64,000 nucleotides of DNA from Otatea glauca (lineage: Eukaryota; Streptophyta; Magnoliopsida; Poales; Poaceae): the NCBI GenBank assembly GCA_036346275.1, contig CM070723.1, positions 51,848,743 to 51,912,742 of the forward strand, in the 5' to 3' direction. Below the pieces are notes generated by a model, which was not told the DNA's origin, did not search any database, and saw only the letters and a program-made list of their open reading frames with translations. This document shows, one piece after another, positions 22,398 through 41,517 of the stretch (its first letter is position 1; every line of letters starts with the position of its first letter). A program made the position numbers and the translations under genes.

Positions 22398-25300
22398 GAT
22401 AACTAATGTTGACTAATGGAATATGGAACAATGATGTGAACTTGTGTGTCATGTGTGGTCACACAATGAGATTGAGTTGCAGTGGCGAGTCATGTCACGC
22501 AACGATGTTGAATTGTTGATAGCACGTGGTGCTTAGTAATCAAGCGGGTGATATTCATTTAGATTGGGGCAAGTGGCAAGGGGCGAGTTTGCCAAGGTGG
22601 GCCTGATGGGCAGGGGTATGTGGAAGTCTTGCCTCGATCATCTTAAGGACTTAACCTTGCAAGCCTTTGACCTGAGTCTCTCTTGCAACCACATGTCTGG
22701 AATTGGACAACTTAGCTGACAAATTTGTGATGTCTAGATTTCGGTACTGTCGTGGTGAATAGTGAGTTCCGAATTCGCGGATTAACTCACACGGCGCAAG
22801 AGGGAGGCCTGGAGTGTGGTAACCAGTCCCTTCTATGTTGAAACCTCAGCAAGCAGTACTGGGTCTAGATGGAGCATTGTAAAGGTTTTGTCATGATCAC
22901 CCTGCCGGCACACCAAAGAAAGTGTGCTAATAGCTTGACGACAAGGGATGATCGTGTCGTGTGGGTAAAGTGCATAACCTCTGTAGAGTGTAAAATCTAT
23001 TCGAATAGCCGTGTTCACGGTATTGAGCAATGCTCGGGAATTACAGTTAAGGGTTAGACTTTTACAAAACAAAACTTGGGATGGATGGCAGGTTGCCATA
23101 GGAAGTTGGAACTTGATTAAGGATTGGAACTTGGTTTACTTGAGAAATGTTGAATCTATTTATTACAATTATTTGTTTTACTGTCTTTACAATCTATTTA
23201 CTGTAATTGTTCTCAAATGCTGCTTTACTGCAAAATAACCATGATAAGCCATTCCTTGGAATAAGCCTTGCATATAGTTATATTATAATTGCATTATGTG
23301 CACAACTTGTTGAGTGCTTTATGTACTCACCCTTGCCATCAACAAAATCACCAGTTGAGGAGTCTACACCAATGCTGGAGGAGAAGTACCAGGAGGAGAC
23401 GAAGGTTTAGGGCGCAAGCCTTGTTAGTTGCCTGTGGTATACTGAGGAGTTGTCTACGTTTTCATTCCGCTACAGTTTAATTTATTGTTCAGCCTTGCGA
23501 GGCATAGTCATGTAAGTTGACCATAAGGCCATTCAACAAGTGTTATTTATTATATGAAGTCTTTTATTGTATTTCCGTTGTGTATAATTGTGATATTTAC
23601 TGATGTTGAGCCTGTGTGCACTAGCGTGATCCTGGACTAGTGCAGTATACACAGAGGGTCCGGATTTGCATATTCGGGTCCCGACAATACTCCTCAGAGG
23701 AGAATCGACAGCTAGGGACACTGCGACCTCGGGTGCCCAACGACCTGCTTTGCATTGACCCACGCTGGCTTCCACGGTAAGCTGTCGACGCTTGCACTCT
23801 TTTATGTATATGTACTTGCCTGTGAATGCAATTTTAACGACGTAATACACTACATGCAGGTTGCGAGCGGCTGGCTTACTTCCTCTCTGTAGGATGGTGG
23901 AGCTGGTCACTGCCCCGTTAAGAGGGCAGGCAGATCCCACGGTTCGGGTACGACCGCTCCCTGCTGGCCGCACTCGTCGACCGGTGGAGACCGGAGACCC
24001 ACACATTCCACCTTCCCTGCGGAGAGATGGCTCTGACACTGCAGGACGTGTCCTACCTCCTAGGACTCCCCTGTGCGGGTCCTGTAGTTATGCCGCACGA
24101 CATCTCCGTGACGTGACATGCGGAGTTGTCCGTGCGGTTCGCCGAGGTGCAGCGGCACCCCGGGCAACCCCCTACCAACCCCTCAGGCCAGGTGAGCGGC
24201 ATGGACCGACGAAGGCGTGGCTGCTTCAGTTCACGGTTAGTACCTCTTTTATTGCAAGTTAACAGAGAAGCTAAGTTGCTGATAATATTTGTACCAAATG
24301 CTGCAGGCTGAGCTGATCCACCTGCACGTCGAGAAGGAGGACGTGGCCCGCCATCTGGAGGCATACCTCCTGTTGTTGTTCAGTTGGGTGATGTTCCCGT
24401 CCTCCCACGTGAACATGGTGGACCGGCACCTAATCGAGTACGTCCAGTACATCGGCGACACCCCGGAGCATGAGGTAACACATTCCGTTGAAATCTTTTC
24501 TGTGCATGACACGTCTAACTTTCTCATTGTAAACAGATGGTGTAGTGTCGTGGGCCTCTACTGTGCTTGCGGCGACGTACAGAGGTCTGTGCGACGCCGT
24601 CTCTCGGGCAGACCAGGACACAACGATGTCAGGCTACGTCCTACTCCTTCAGTTGTGGTCCTGGGAGCGCTTCTCCGTCGGCAGGCCTGCTGTTGACACC
24701 GCGTCGTACCCGCAAGACCTGTACGGAGAGGACCCGATTGACTGGCCCATCATGGGCCACTACTGGGTCCGACGACAGGTATGCTCCCTCGTATCTTTTT
24801 CCCCACTTACGCACTTCCATAACATCTACCATTTTTTATTTCCTCGCAGCGGGCGTACGCGCACCGACAGGTGAGGAGGTCCTACCCCGAGTTTGTTCGA
24901 GAGTTCGACAACCTCCACCACGAGGTTGTGCGGTGGACGTTATACAGCGCGTACGACGTCCACGCCCGAGCACCTTATGGGGTCTCCGTGCTTTGCACGC
25001 AAGATGAGCCGTTTTGGCTCACCCGTAAGGTTCTCGTCTTCGACCTGTGTGTCGAGGAGTACTCACCGCACCAAGTGTTGCGATAGTTCGGCCTGTTCCA
25101 GTCTTTTCCCTTCCCGCCTCGTCACGTTGTCGCACGTGGCGCTCACAGATACGTCTCCTGAGCTGAGTACTTAGCATTTCTGCAGAATGAATGTTGTATG
25201 TATTTCCTATTTTTGCATTGCAGATGATGGCCGGATAGGTCTTTGCGGCAATGGCACTCGATTCGTGCATCGCATGCAGCCATGGGCGTCTGATGGGACA

Positions 25301-26091
25301 CCGCGACTCGGCAGCGTGGTCACCAAGACCCGGCCGTACGACCATGACATGTACAATGAGTACATGGATTGGTTCGTGCCGCGGACTCGCCTCAGGGTGG
25401 GATACACACCAACACCGTATGTCGCACGGCAGGCATCGGTGACGGACACGTACCCTTCACAGATGTCCCAGAGGGGCAGCTCCGCAGTAAGTGTCACAAT
25501 CGAAGCTACATGAGTACATCTTTTTCATGTAAATTACTTAATATCAATCCGACTTTACATGCAGGCACATTTTGCAGGGGAGGTGGAGGCTACGTCCATG
25601 TTGGCGCGCCTCTGGGTGAGCATACAGATGACCACCGCTGAGGCCGAGGCAGCGTGGAAGCGAGTCCTCGATAGGGCGAGGCGGTTGGGTCGCCTGGCCA
25701 CCTGCCGGGGGCGCAGAGACGTCGCCGGACGCAGTGCACCACGTCCCCGTGGGTCAGCACCTCGCCCTACCCCGGCGGTTCCTCGTTACGCTCCCACACA
25801 CAGGCGGCGGGGGGGCGATGAGGGTGGCGAGGGCCTTCGTCGTCTCGCACCCCACCAGGACCCCAGGGTGGTTTTGACGACCCTGCGTACGACGAGATCG
25901 ATCTGGAGGAGTACCTGTCAACCGACTACCTCGCCGCCTCTCAGCTCTCGGTAGCACCGCTCCAGGACACGATCGGGTCACCGCCACACCAATCTACCCC
26001 TGCGCCGCAGGGCCAGCCTAGGAGGGACGTCCGTCCGCCATCGCCACTCACGTACCGCACGGGCCAGATCAGGAAGCGTGGCCGTCATTGA

Positions 26092-27080
26092 CTTGTTGTA
26101 CAGATGTATTTTTGTAATGCCTTTACGTTCAGCACCATATTATATAACTGTCTGAATTAGTAACATGAGTGCCTTATCACTTTAAATTGTGAACATCCAT
26201 GTATGTTTTATTAATTGTGCTGTCATCGCTTTTACTTTCTCACACGACGTGAGAACACACCACCGGCCATAACGGCTGGAGAGGCCGTCATTAACGGCCA
26301 TTAACGGCTGGGTGCACCTATCGCCCTACATAGGGGCGATCGTCCTAATATGGGGCGCACTACTGTTAAATATCACGCACTACCGTTAAATATCAGGAAC
26401 TACCGTTAAATACTGTCAGCGACACACTACCCGAGGTAAATATCGGCAGTATTTTGGGCGATCGCTCCATACCCTGGCGATATCTACCCTAATCGCCTGT
26501 TGGTCGATATCGACGACATTTAACGGTAGTTCTCGATATTTTAATAGCACTAATATACCATGCGCGTGGGATCAGTGTGCAGCGCACGTCAGATGTACTC
26601 GGGCGCGGCGGTAGCATGTGTGTGACTGAGGACATTTAACTTATGGTATATTTTGGCCAATAGATATAAAATATTACAGTAAATCAATACTAAGAGGTAT
26701 CAAAAATTTAAAGATTAGTGCTTTTAACTTATGGTATAGTGTATCGACTGCCCTATGGCCATTTTCGTTATTTTTTCCCTATTGATTATTCTCGAAAAAA
26801 AAATGAAATTAATATTACAAAAAAAATTTGCGAGTTCGGGCACCTGTCGCCCCTGTATCGGGCGATTTTTCCCCCTGCCGTTACTTCACGGCAGGGGGCG
26901 TCACGGCCGGCACCTATCGCCCGTATATGGGGACGGGTGCCCATTTCCGTAATTTTTTTATCCAACGACTATTTTCGAAAAAATGAATAAAAATAAATAT
27001 TAAAGAAAAAATCTGCAATTTGCCACCGCTTAAAGTGCCATCTGGGCTGGCCAAAGGCTACTTTGATTGCCACACACTAA
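26092..27080. other. 3' flank of the MULE/PMD element with strong hairpins and short repeats
   Basis: No gene is seen. The stretch has three 20-base ACTACYGTTAAATATC units (26358-26414) and three modules of form CACCTRTCGCCC...GGGCGAT (about 26314, 26841, 26911). It also has a perfect 11-bp stem hairpin CCCCCTGCCGT/ACGGCAGGGGG at 26871-26898 with a 6-base loop, and GGCCGT/AACGGCC inverted repeats at 26262-26310. It may include the MULE 3' terminal inverted repeat, whose partner was lost with the 5' end. Confidence 0.6.
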
Positions 27081-27083
27081 CAC

Positions 27084-27366
27084 CGATACAGCCCTGTTTG
27101 GGATTTAAAGCCAGCATCAACTTCTGAAAAGCCAATAACCCTTCAAACAGTTCAACTTTTAAACGATTTTTGATATAAGCCAAAAGCCATATATAACTAA
27201 CAAAAGCCAAAAGTTGCAAGTTGGGCTGGACATGTTTTTGCAATTTATTTCTGAGAGAAATTAGCTATTTATTAAACGATCTCTTATAAAAAGCTATAAC
27301 CGTTTTTCAGTTAATAAACAAAAAAAACAACTTTTCAGAAAAGCTACTGCTCCCCAAACAAGCCCT
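27084..27366. mobile_element. MITE, copy 1 (GCCCTGTTTGGG ends)
   Basis: Ends GCCCTGTTTGGG and CCCCAAACAAGCCC are inverted repeats. Interior motifs AAAGCCATATATAACTAACAAAAGC and TTAGCTATTTATTAAACGATCTCTTATAAA are shared with 31308-31592 in the same orientation. It is non-coding and probably hAT-like or Harbinger-like; the family is not settled. Confidence 0.8.
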
Positions 27367-28369
27367 AAGACATACAGCTAGCACCCCCTCCACCGTATTC
27401 CGCGCCTCTTCCAAAAATCCTACATTTTTTCTGCATTTTTCTTGTGAGATAACCAGACACATCTTTTGAATGATTTCTGGGTTTTGTTTCCTGTGGGATT
27501 CAACAAGTCATCGCATTTCGATCATACATTTATCATATTAGAATCCTAGGAATCAAAGAGTCCGTACCACGCAATTCAAGGTTACAATCCCATGGTCTAA
27601 ATCCTATTCCACCCATTCCCACCAAAGATTACCGGCTTCTTCCTCAAAACCGGCGGCCACGACGGGAGTTCACCACCATCCCAACAGTCTAAGCCGTCTC
27701 CTTCAACCTCCTATTCCGGTGTGCCTGGTTCCAAAGGAGGCCCTTTCTACTGACGACTGCAAGCTGGTGGCTCGATCCGAGCGATGCCACCCGTCAACCC
27801 GTAGGTTCATGCCGAACGTTGGAAGAAACTAAGCATCTGCTCTGGAAGTGGAGATGAAGCCCATGCACTCGATTCACAGATACAGCATATTTATGCCAAA
27901 AAAAAGCGCGCACACACAAGAACCATATGAAATCGTCATTCATCTGAATTCATCTCAAATTTGCCAATCTGCCCATCTACATGTGTAGATGAGAAACCAG
28001 CATTTATCATAAATCTGCCCAATTAATTAGTAGCTTTCTCTCGCTTCAACCTAGCTAAGATTCAAATTTATTTACATTAACCTTTGTCCAGGCCACGACA
28101 GCTCAGGTCCATGAGCGATCAAGAGGGAGGAAGAAAAGGGTGGCTAGAGCCTAGGGAAAGGATTTGTGAGCCATTGCCAAAACCCGCGAGGCCCAAGTGT
28201 GGCCTCAAATCCACTCCACCGGCCACCACACATTCTCCGATCCCCATTCCAATCGATCAAGTAGAGGAGATGAGAGCCATTGCGAGGAGGCGCACCTGAG
28301 AGGAAACCCTAGGGCCTAGGTGGGCGGTAGACCGGCAACGGAGGATCTGCGTTGTAGCAGTAGCTGCCC

Positions 28370-30930
28370 ATGTTCCCGCCGCACCACCCTTACCCGGGCC
28401 TCATCATCACACCGCAGGTAGGCTCAATGCGCTTCCTCCTTTTCTACGGTTCGGTTCGATCGCTCTGGTTGGTGGTTTTGGGGTGTGGGGTCGATTTTGG
28501 GAGATTTGGGGTGCGAGACCCGAGGGGGTGAGTAGGATTTAGAGGTTTTGGTGGCATGATTCTTGTTCTATGGTTGAGATTGGCCTATCCAATTAGGGAT
28601 TTGGGTATCTTCGGCGGTTACCGGTTGGTATAATTGACATGACCCTGCTAGATCTTGAATTGGAGGAGAGGAAGACGAAGACGAGGGAAGAGAGCGGAGG
28701 AGACGAGGGTCCCGTTCGTTTCAACTTATGCACGACTTCTACTTAAAAAAAATTGATTGTCTACCGAACGGGAGTATTCTGTACAATTTCTTTTACAATC
28801 AGAAGCTGCCCTCTACATAGAATCAGAATCCGGCTTAAATCTGATTCTCGCCGACCCGGTCCGGAACCTAGAAGTCGCAGTCAGCCTGGCCCGATTCTCC
28901 CATAATCAGAAGTAGCTTCTTCCATAATCCAGAATCTATAATCCAGAAGTTAAAACAAACTGGGCCGAGGAGTTGTTGAGTGGAGGCTGACTGGGGCTAG
29001 GCGACTAGCAAGTGACGACTACGGCATGTCAATAGCTAAGGCCAAACCAGCCAAAGTATATTAGTATATAAATATACTATATAATATGTAATATATTTTT
29101 ATGAATTATTTAATTTAATTGCTTGGTCTAGTTAGTATATAATATATTGTTGTTAATTATTTAATTTCATTGTTATCAATATATAGTCTAGTTAGTAATA
29201 TAGTTGTATGCTTGCCGAGCCCGAAGGTGACATCGATTTGGCGACGGCAACGAGGCAATCGAAGTGTGTTGGCCTCACCCGTAACCTTGTCGTGGCGACC
29301 ACTAGCGTGCTAGAGGTGCACACCGTGAGAGCTGACGCGGCTATGGCTGAGGATTAGTTGCTAGTGTTATGTACCGTAATTTCTTTCTCTGATCGGTAGA
29401 ATTACAAATATTTTGTGGGAATTTCTAATTTAAGGTTACTCTCACCAAAGATTTGACGAGGACATCTTTTTCTTGTGACAAGTGGCAGTACCTCCCTCTC
29501 AAAGGCTCTCTTCTTGTGACAAGTGGCATCACCTCATTCCTTTCGCTACTTTCTTTTTCTCTTGAAGGTTGTCTCCTAATCACAAGTGGCATCACCTCCT
29601 TCATCCCCTTTTCTTCTCCATTCCCTTCCCCTCAAACTCAAAATAGTTTATATATTTCAAATTTTCCCCTCAAGTTTTTAAAATAAGTATTTTTTAACCA
29701 CTTTCGAACGATTTTTAAGCGAATATTTCGAACCGAAAGTTTGTTGAATGGAAAATTTTCAAATAGAATGTTTGTTGAATAAAAACTTTTTAATTTGGAA
29801 GTTTTTGAATTGAATGTTTTTGGAGTTGAAACTTTTCGATTTAATTTTTTTTAGTTGAAACTTTCTAATTTGAGTTTTTTTAAGTTGAAACTTTCCGATT
29901 TGAATTTTTTTGATTGAAAAATTTCGAGTTGAATTTTAAATAAAAAAATTTTGAATCAAAACTTTTCGAACCGCAAGATTTTGAATTGAAAGATTTGTGA
30001 GTTGAAACTTTTCGATTTGAACTGCGCGACTTTCTCACCCCTTTCCAATCATTTGTTTTAGGTACTATTCCTACAGGATATTGGTGTGAGGAGCAATGCA
30101 GTCGGCAATGTGCTTGTGAAGCTTCCCCTATGCTATAAGCCTATACAAGAAAATACGCCCAGTGGTTTGTTCTCATATCACATTATTAATTTATCAGTTC
30201 TCAATCAATGTTGGCAAGCCTTTTTGGTTCTTTTGGTTTTATTTAGTCCTCTTTTACGATGCTTTCAGTAGGAGCAGTGTGGGTACAACATAGATGTGCA
30301 GTTAGTCAAATCTCATAAAGCCTCTATCTGAATTCTGAAGTGCTAAACCTTCATATAACTGGACCCGTGTACAATTAAACCATTCGACATTATGTGTTCA
30401 GCCTTCCGTATTTGTCTAGCTTTAGATCTACGCTGTCAGTTGTCACAGTAACTGAACATACAATGGGCAATTACTCGACCAGTTATCAATATCGGTTCAC
30501 CAGTGACTTTGAACTTTGAACATTAACTTTTTAGTTAACTAGTTAGCTCTGTAAGGGTGAACCTGCCATGCACCTTGCAGTAAGGATGTATTACCGGAAT
30601 CCGGATACAATACACGCCAAGCCAGCAGTGATGAAGCTGATAAATGATAACTGACCTAGTTCCTCTTTTAGAAACACCGGTGGTGATGTTGGATAAACGA
30701 GGAACACAGTTCGCCCAACTGTAGTGTCTCTGTTTGTTTTTTAGATTTTCATTTTTACATAGTCAAGTGCCTTGTTTTACTTCATTTGGTTTATGTGTAT
30801 GCAAACCGCAGCTCATATTCCTGATGACGAAAGCTGGAGTAACAAGGAGGACATCGGAAAGGTCATTGCTTTCGATCCGCAGCTCTTGGGCAGCCCCGGT
30901 CTGTCGAGCTCATATTTGTTCCTAGAATGA
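28370..30930 (+). CDS. Small three-exon gene of unknown function
   Basis: Exons 28370-28417, 30077-30164 and 30812-30930 join to 255 bases (84 codons plus stop), with GT...AG introns of 1.66 and 0.65 kb. The product begins MFPPHHPYPGLIITPQ, continues DIGVRSNAVGNVLVKLPLCY and contains IPDDESWSNKEDIGKVIAFD near the end. I do not recognise the family. It has no evident signal peptide or membrane span; the N-terminus is Pro/His-rich and the C-terminus acidic. A GC-rich leader with AAACCCTAGGG-type sequence precedes the ATG, as in many grass 5' UTRs. The last exon might instead splice to 30995-31223, which has a good acceptor and 75 open codons, giving a longer protein. A MITE and simple repeats sit in intron 1. 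Confidence 0.5.
28707..28967. mobile_element. Tourist-like MITE relic in intron 1 of the unknown gene
   Basis: Ends GGTCCCGTTCGTTTCAACTT and AGTTAAAACAAACTGGGCC are imperfect inverted repeats. The interior (ATCAGAAGCTG, GATTCTCC, AATCCAGAATC) resembles the MITE at 36421-36651. A GAG duplication may flank it. Confidence 0.55.
29465..30025. repeat. Intron repeats: CTTGTGACAAGTGGCA units and GTTGAAACTTTTCGATTTGA units
   Basis: Three direct repeats of TTCTTGTGACAAGTGGCATCACCTC type occur at about 29470, 29511 and 29575. They are followed by about eight to ten degenerate 30-35-base AT-rich units (GTTGAAACTTTYCGATTTGAATTTTTTT) at 29720-30025. They lie in intron 1 just before exon 2. Confidence 0.75.
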
Positions 30931-30994
30931 AGAGATCATATAAACTAATGCTTGCAACTCTCATCCCTATGCCTTGCTGTTGCATGCTTCTCAG

Positions 30995-31223
30995 GTTTTT
31001 CAGTGACTCCTTGGCGGACAGAATAGAGCCAAGGCACCAAACTTGGGTGGAGAACAGGATCAACCTGAAGCTGCGTTACATGCTGGCTGGATCTGACGAA
31101 GAAGAGTTTGCACAGAGGCTGTCCAGAGGAGAGCGAGATTTGAAGCTGGAAAAGCTATTCCTGAGACATCCGACGGAGCAGAAGCTACATCAGCTGCCGC
31201 ATGTCAAAACAGTAGGGAGGTAG
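30995..31223 (+). CDS. Possible alternative last exon of the unknown gene
   Basis: A strong acceptor (TGCATGCTTCTCAG) precedes an open frame that begins FFSDSLADRIEPRHQTWVEN and ends LPHVKTVGR, stop at 31221-31223. The segment is charged (ERDLKLEKLFLRH) and looks coding: no stops for 75 codons and typical amino-acid use. Its frame needs two bases from the exon before it, and no strong donor in phase is visible in 30812-30930 (the weak choice TATTT|GTTCC at about 30918 would fit). I do not recognise the domain. Confidence 0.4.
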
Positions 31224-31307
31224 ATTATAATAGATAAAAAAAAGCCTGGTGATTTTTTTGGGGGTAGAGAGAGAGGCTGCAGCATGTTTGTAGGGAAAAA
31301 ATACTAA

Positions 31308-31592
31308 GGCTATGTTTAGAGAGTTTAAAGCCAGCCTCAGCTTCTAAAAAGTCAGTTAACTCCCCCTCCAAATAGCTCAGTTTTTTAGTGGCTTTTGACA
31401 TAAGCTAAAAGCTATATATAACTAACAAAAGCTAAAAGCTAGGCTAGACACATTTTTGTAACTTATTGTTGAGGAAAATTAGCTATTTATTAAACGATCT
31501 CTTATAAAAAAAACTACACCTACTTTTCAGCTCAGAAAGTAAAAAAAAAACAGTTTTTAAAAAAACTACAGCTCCTCTAAACAGATCCAAAG
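31308..31592. mobile_element. MITE, copy 2
   Basis: Homologous along its length to 27084-27366, about 80% by eye, same orientation; ends GGCTATGTTTAGAG and CCTCTAAACAGATCC. It lies just downstream of the unknown gene. Confidence 0.8.
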
Positions 31593-31895
31593 CTATCGAT
31601 GCATATTCTTACCGAGGAGCAGCCGAAGAAAGCTGCTTAAAATAAATCAACGTTGCACGATCACTCCATCAATATGTGCACGAGGTCAAAATATCAGGTT
31701 GAGCATTAACAACTCATACAAATTTCATTTACCAGAAAGTCACCAGAAAGGGACCAGTTAGGCATTAGCATATGTTTATGTTCTTTATTTCTCGCGGTTT
31801 ACACAAAATAGACAGGAAAAAAGAGAGGATGGAATTCAGGCCACGCTCTCAGCTAGGAATGCCCAGCCCCTGCTTTATTAACACCTTACATGGAA

Positions 31896-39092
<7,197 letters not shown>

Positions 39093-39093
39093 C

Positions 39094-39250
39094 TCGACCA
39101 GATCTCGGGACGCGCGCGTGGGGGGCTTGGCTGTGGCGCGTGCGGAGAGGAGGAGGTGGGAAGGGGCGATGGAGAAGACGACCAACGGCGAGGGAGGCTG
39201 GTTGCGGAAGGTGGTTTATTCTTGGGAGGCGGGGGGGTTTAGATGAGACC
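39094..39250 (-). promoter_or_regulatory. SDH1 5' leader and proximal promoter region
   Basis: This is a GC-rich leader upstream of the SDH1 ATG, with a C-rich run (CTAAACCCCCCCGCCTCCC on minus) and a GAATAAACCACC element at about 39215-39225 as the only TATA-like sequence. An in-frame ATG at 39185 precedes the conventional start by 31 codons. Confidence 0.4.
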
Positions 39251-41465
39251 GTTTTGCCCTTACAGTTGGCAGGTCTTTACGATTGTACCATTTGCAAAGT
39301 TTCAAACTAAACTTGGACCGTTATACCAGACATTTTACTGCCCATGCGACGCACCAAAATTTATATTAAAATAGTAATAAGATATTTATTCTTTAATTTT
39401 TTTATACCTTAATATTATTTTAATGTAAGTTTTGATACCTTCTAAGCATAGTAAAAAGTCTCTATTGTTAATTCTCTCGTTATAAACAGCTCATAAATTG
39501 CGGGTAGAAAACTTTTAGATCGTGGCTACTCAGGTCTGTTTGTTAAGGCTTTATGCGTTTTGTTTATAGCTTAAAAATAGCTTTTTAGCTTAAACAGTTT
39601 AAAAGTAGTTCGCTTTTATATGCTATAGAAGTGAGTAATTTTATCTTAGCTTCAGTTAAATAGTCAAATGGGCCTAAATAAATAGTACCTCACACATGCA
39701 GCAGCGGTAGTATGCAAAGAAGAAGCATCAGCAGAAGAAGAAGAAGAAGAAGCGAATTTTGGCTGGGAAAGTTAGCTGGACTGAAAAGGACGAAGAAGGG
39801 CAAATGCGTGATGCGCTCAGACTCAAAGCGTTGGGTTCCTTGACGTGAAGCCGCACTGCCAGCTGAAGTGGAGAGCGGCATGTCCACGGTTATGGCTCCG
39901 GAGAGCGAAACGCGGCTCATCCGTCTCCCAAACAAACATGGCAACTACCATCACCATCGTATTGACCAGCTGCTCCAGTTTTTTGCCACCTTTCGTTAGG
40001 ATGCAGGATCCTCCCAACTTCACTGGGACTTGGCCTCTATATATTTAATTATGTGATTAATTAACAGTCACGGTAAAAACTAAAAAGTCCGGGATTAATT
40101 TGTGGCACGTGAACCCATCTTACGTAGCATCAAGATTCTATTCTTCTTCCCAAATTTTTAGGCTAGTATATTGTTGGGTCTAATTTGTACGGCATAGGTG
40201 TATGATATTTCATCTGCCCGTATGTATAGAGATTGATCAAGCCCTTCTTCCTCGTATCTGACTTCGATCGCACCTTCCGTGGCTCGGTGAAGCGTGCATG
40301 TGCACCAAACTCAAGTTGTCATCTATTGTGATCATTATTTGTGCTCTATTGTTTTTTATATAAAAAACTTTCCTCCTAAAAAAATTTCTATTTTTTTACA
40401 AGTAGCTTAAATAGGACAATGGTAAATTTATAGGCTTGTTTGGTTTGATGACAAATTTACCAAACTAAACCTTATCAAAATTTAGACACCAAATTAGCTA
40501 CCAATGTTTTAACCAAAGATTGGCAAAGAAATGAACTAGAGGACCGAGGGAGAAGGGAGTCTTGCTAAAATTTAATAACAAATCAAATGCTTAACAAATT
40601 TTGTTAACGCTACCAAATTTTGATAAGCTAAGCATGTGTAATCATTAGAATCAAATAAAAAAGCCTTATATCTCTCCTCGGGTTCTCAGCCCCTCCTATG
40701 GCCTAATCCTGGCTCCGCCCCCTGCGTTCAGATTGCTCTTCTGCTGCTGCCGTATTTGTCATGACGATTGTGCTCAATTTGCCAATCTATTTGTAGATCT
40801 ACTCATTGGATGCTAATAAAACCTCACAAATACACGACTATAATAATTGATCTAAAGAAGTAAATGTAAATAACAATGTTATAAAAAACAGCTGTACCGA
40901 TCGATCAATTGGCCGATTAATTGTTGATGGTCTATAAACCATCACATATAATGTATGTGGAGAGCATTTACCGGTTTCAAACGATTAATCCATATTTTCT
41001 CGATTAATCATCTATTTTCTGTTTATAGGAAACGTGCACGTGAAATTCACGTTGCATCAAATCAAAAATAGTTCACCTAAAGTACATTTGTATCAAAATC
41101 TTATAAAAAGCATAAATGAATAAACTCGCTTATAACCCTATTATGCATGTCAACGTATTTTTGTACAACAAATGATTAAATGATTTTGATTGGTGAGATA
41201 AAACGAGAGCTTGTCCACACCGCGTCATATGCACCGATCAAGGAAACAATAGATCTAAGAAATAGTTAATGAGAAATGGTCATACATATCCCTATTAAAT
41301 AACACAACACAACCATGTAACCTCTTTCAAAACATGTAAGTAGTGATAGTGAATGAAATATTACAATAACTACTGTGAAAACCTAGCCAATAATTCAAAT
41401 CACTACCGACTCCCTTAAGTCATTCTCATCACAATCATAGTTTTAGTATCAGTCGTGTTATCTCA

Positions 41466-41515
<50 letters not shown>
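41466..41515. repeat. TA microsatellite
   Basis: About 25 uninterrupted TA dinucleotides. Confidence 0.95.

Positions 41516-41517
<2 letters not shown>

Larger units (their letters stand above)
12298..23686 (+). mobile_element. Second LTR insertion in the PMD exon (gypsy-type LTR), filled by nested elements
   Basis: The left LTR part 12298-13315 begins TGTAACATCCCAAAATTTG and the right part 22398-23686 ends GGGTCCCGACA. Flanks GTACT (12293-12297) and ATACT (23687-23691) match at 4 of 5 bases. Joining the flanks restores the PMD frame (THRSRYSSEENRQ). The combined LTR is about 2.3 kb. Similarity of the right part, in inverted orientation, to 19778-21100 shows it belongs to the same LTR superfamily as the nested gypsy element. 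No internal domains belong to it, so it is probably a solo LTR. Confidence 0.75.
8746..26091 (+). pseudogene. Plant mobile domain (PMD, PPP7-long-form-like) gene, split by nested LTRs
   Basis: The PMD is a plant domain found in MULE and gypsy elements and in the host silencing proteins MAIL1/MAIN. Coding pieces: 8746-8773, 12272-12297 and 23692-23776 (one exon cut by two LTRs), 23860 to about 24238 (frameshift near 23940), 24307-24474, about 24540-24778, 24849 to about 25160, about 25224-25487 and 25565-26091. Introns have GT...AG ends. Diagnostic segments are DRSLLAALVDRWRPETHTFH, ALTLQDVSYLLGLP, LLQLWSWERFSVGRP and EYMDWFVPRTRLRV. Defects include the two insertions, a frameshift near 23940, a stop after PHDISVT (about 24113), TAG at about 25084 (probably once CAG) and a late frameshift near 25870. 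The C-terminus is basic and ends RKRGRH. It lies downstream of the MULE transposase on the same strand, suggesting one composite element. Confidence 0.85.

Noticed and set aside
39690..40048. Small ORFs on both strands near a GAA repeat
   Set aside because: No domain, no splice structure and overlapping frames; treated as chance.
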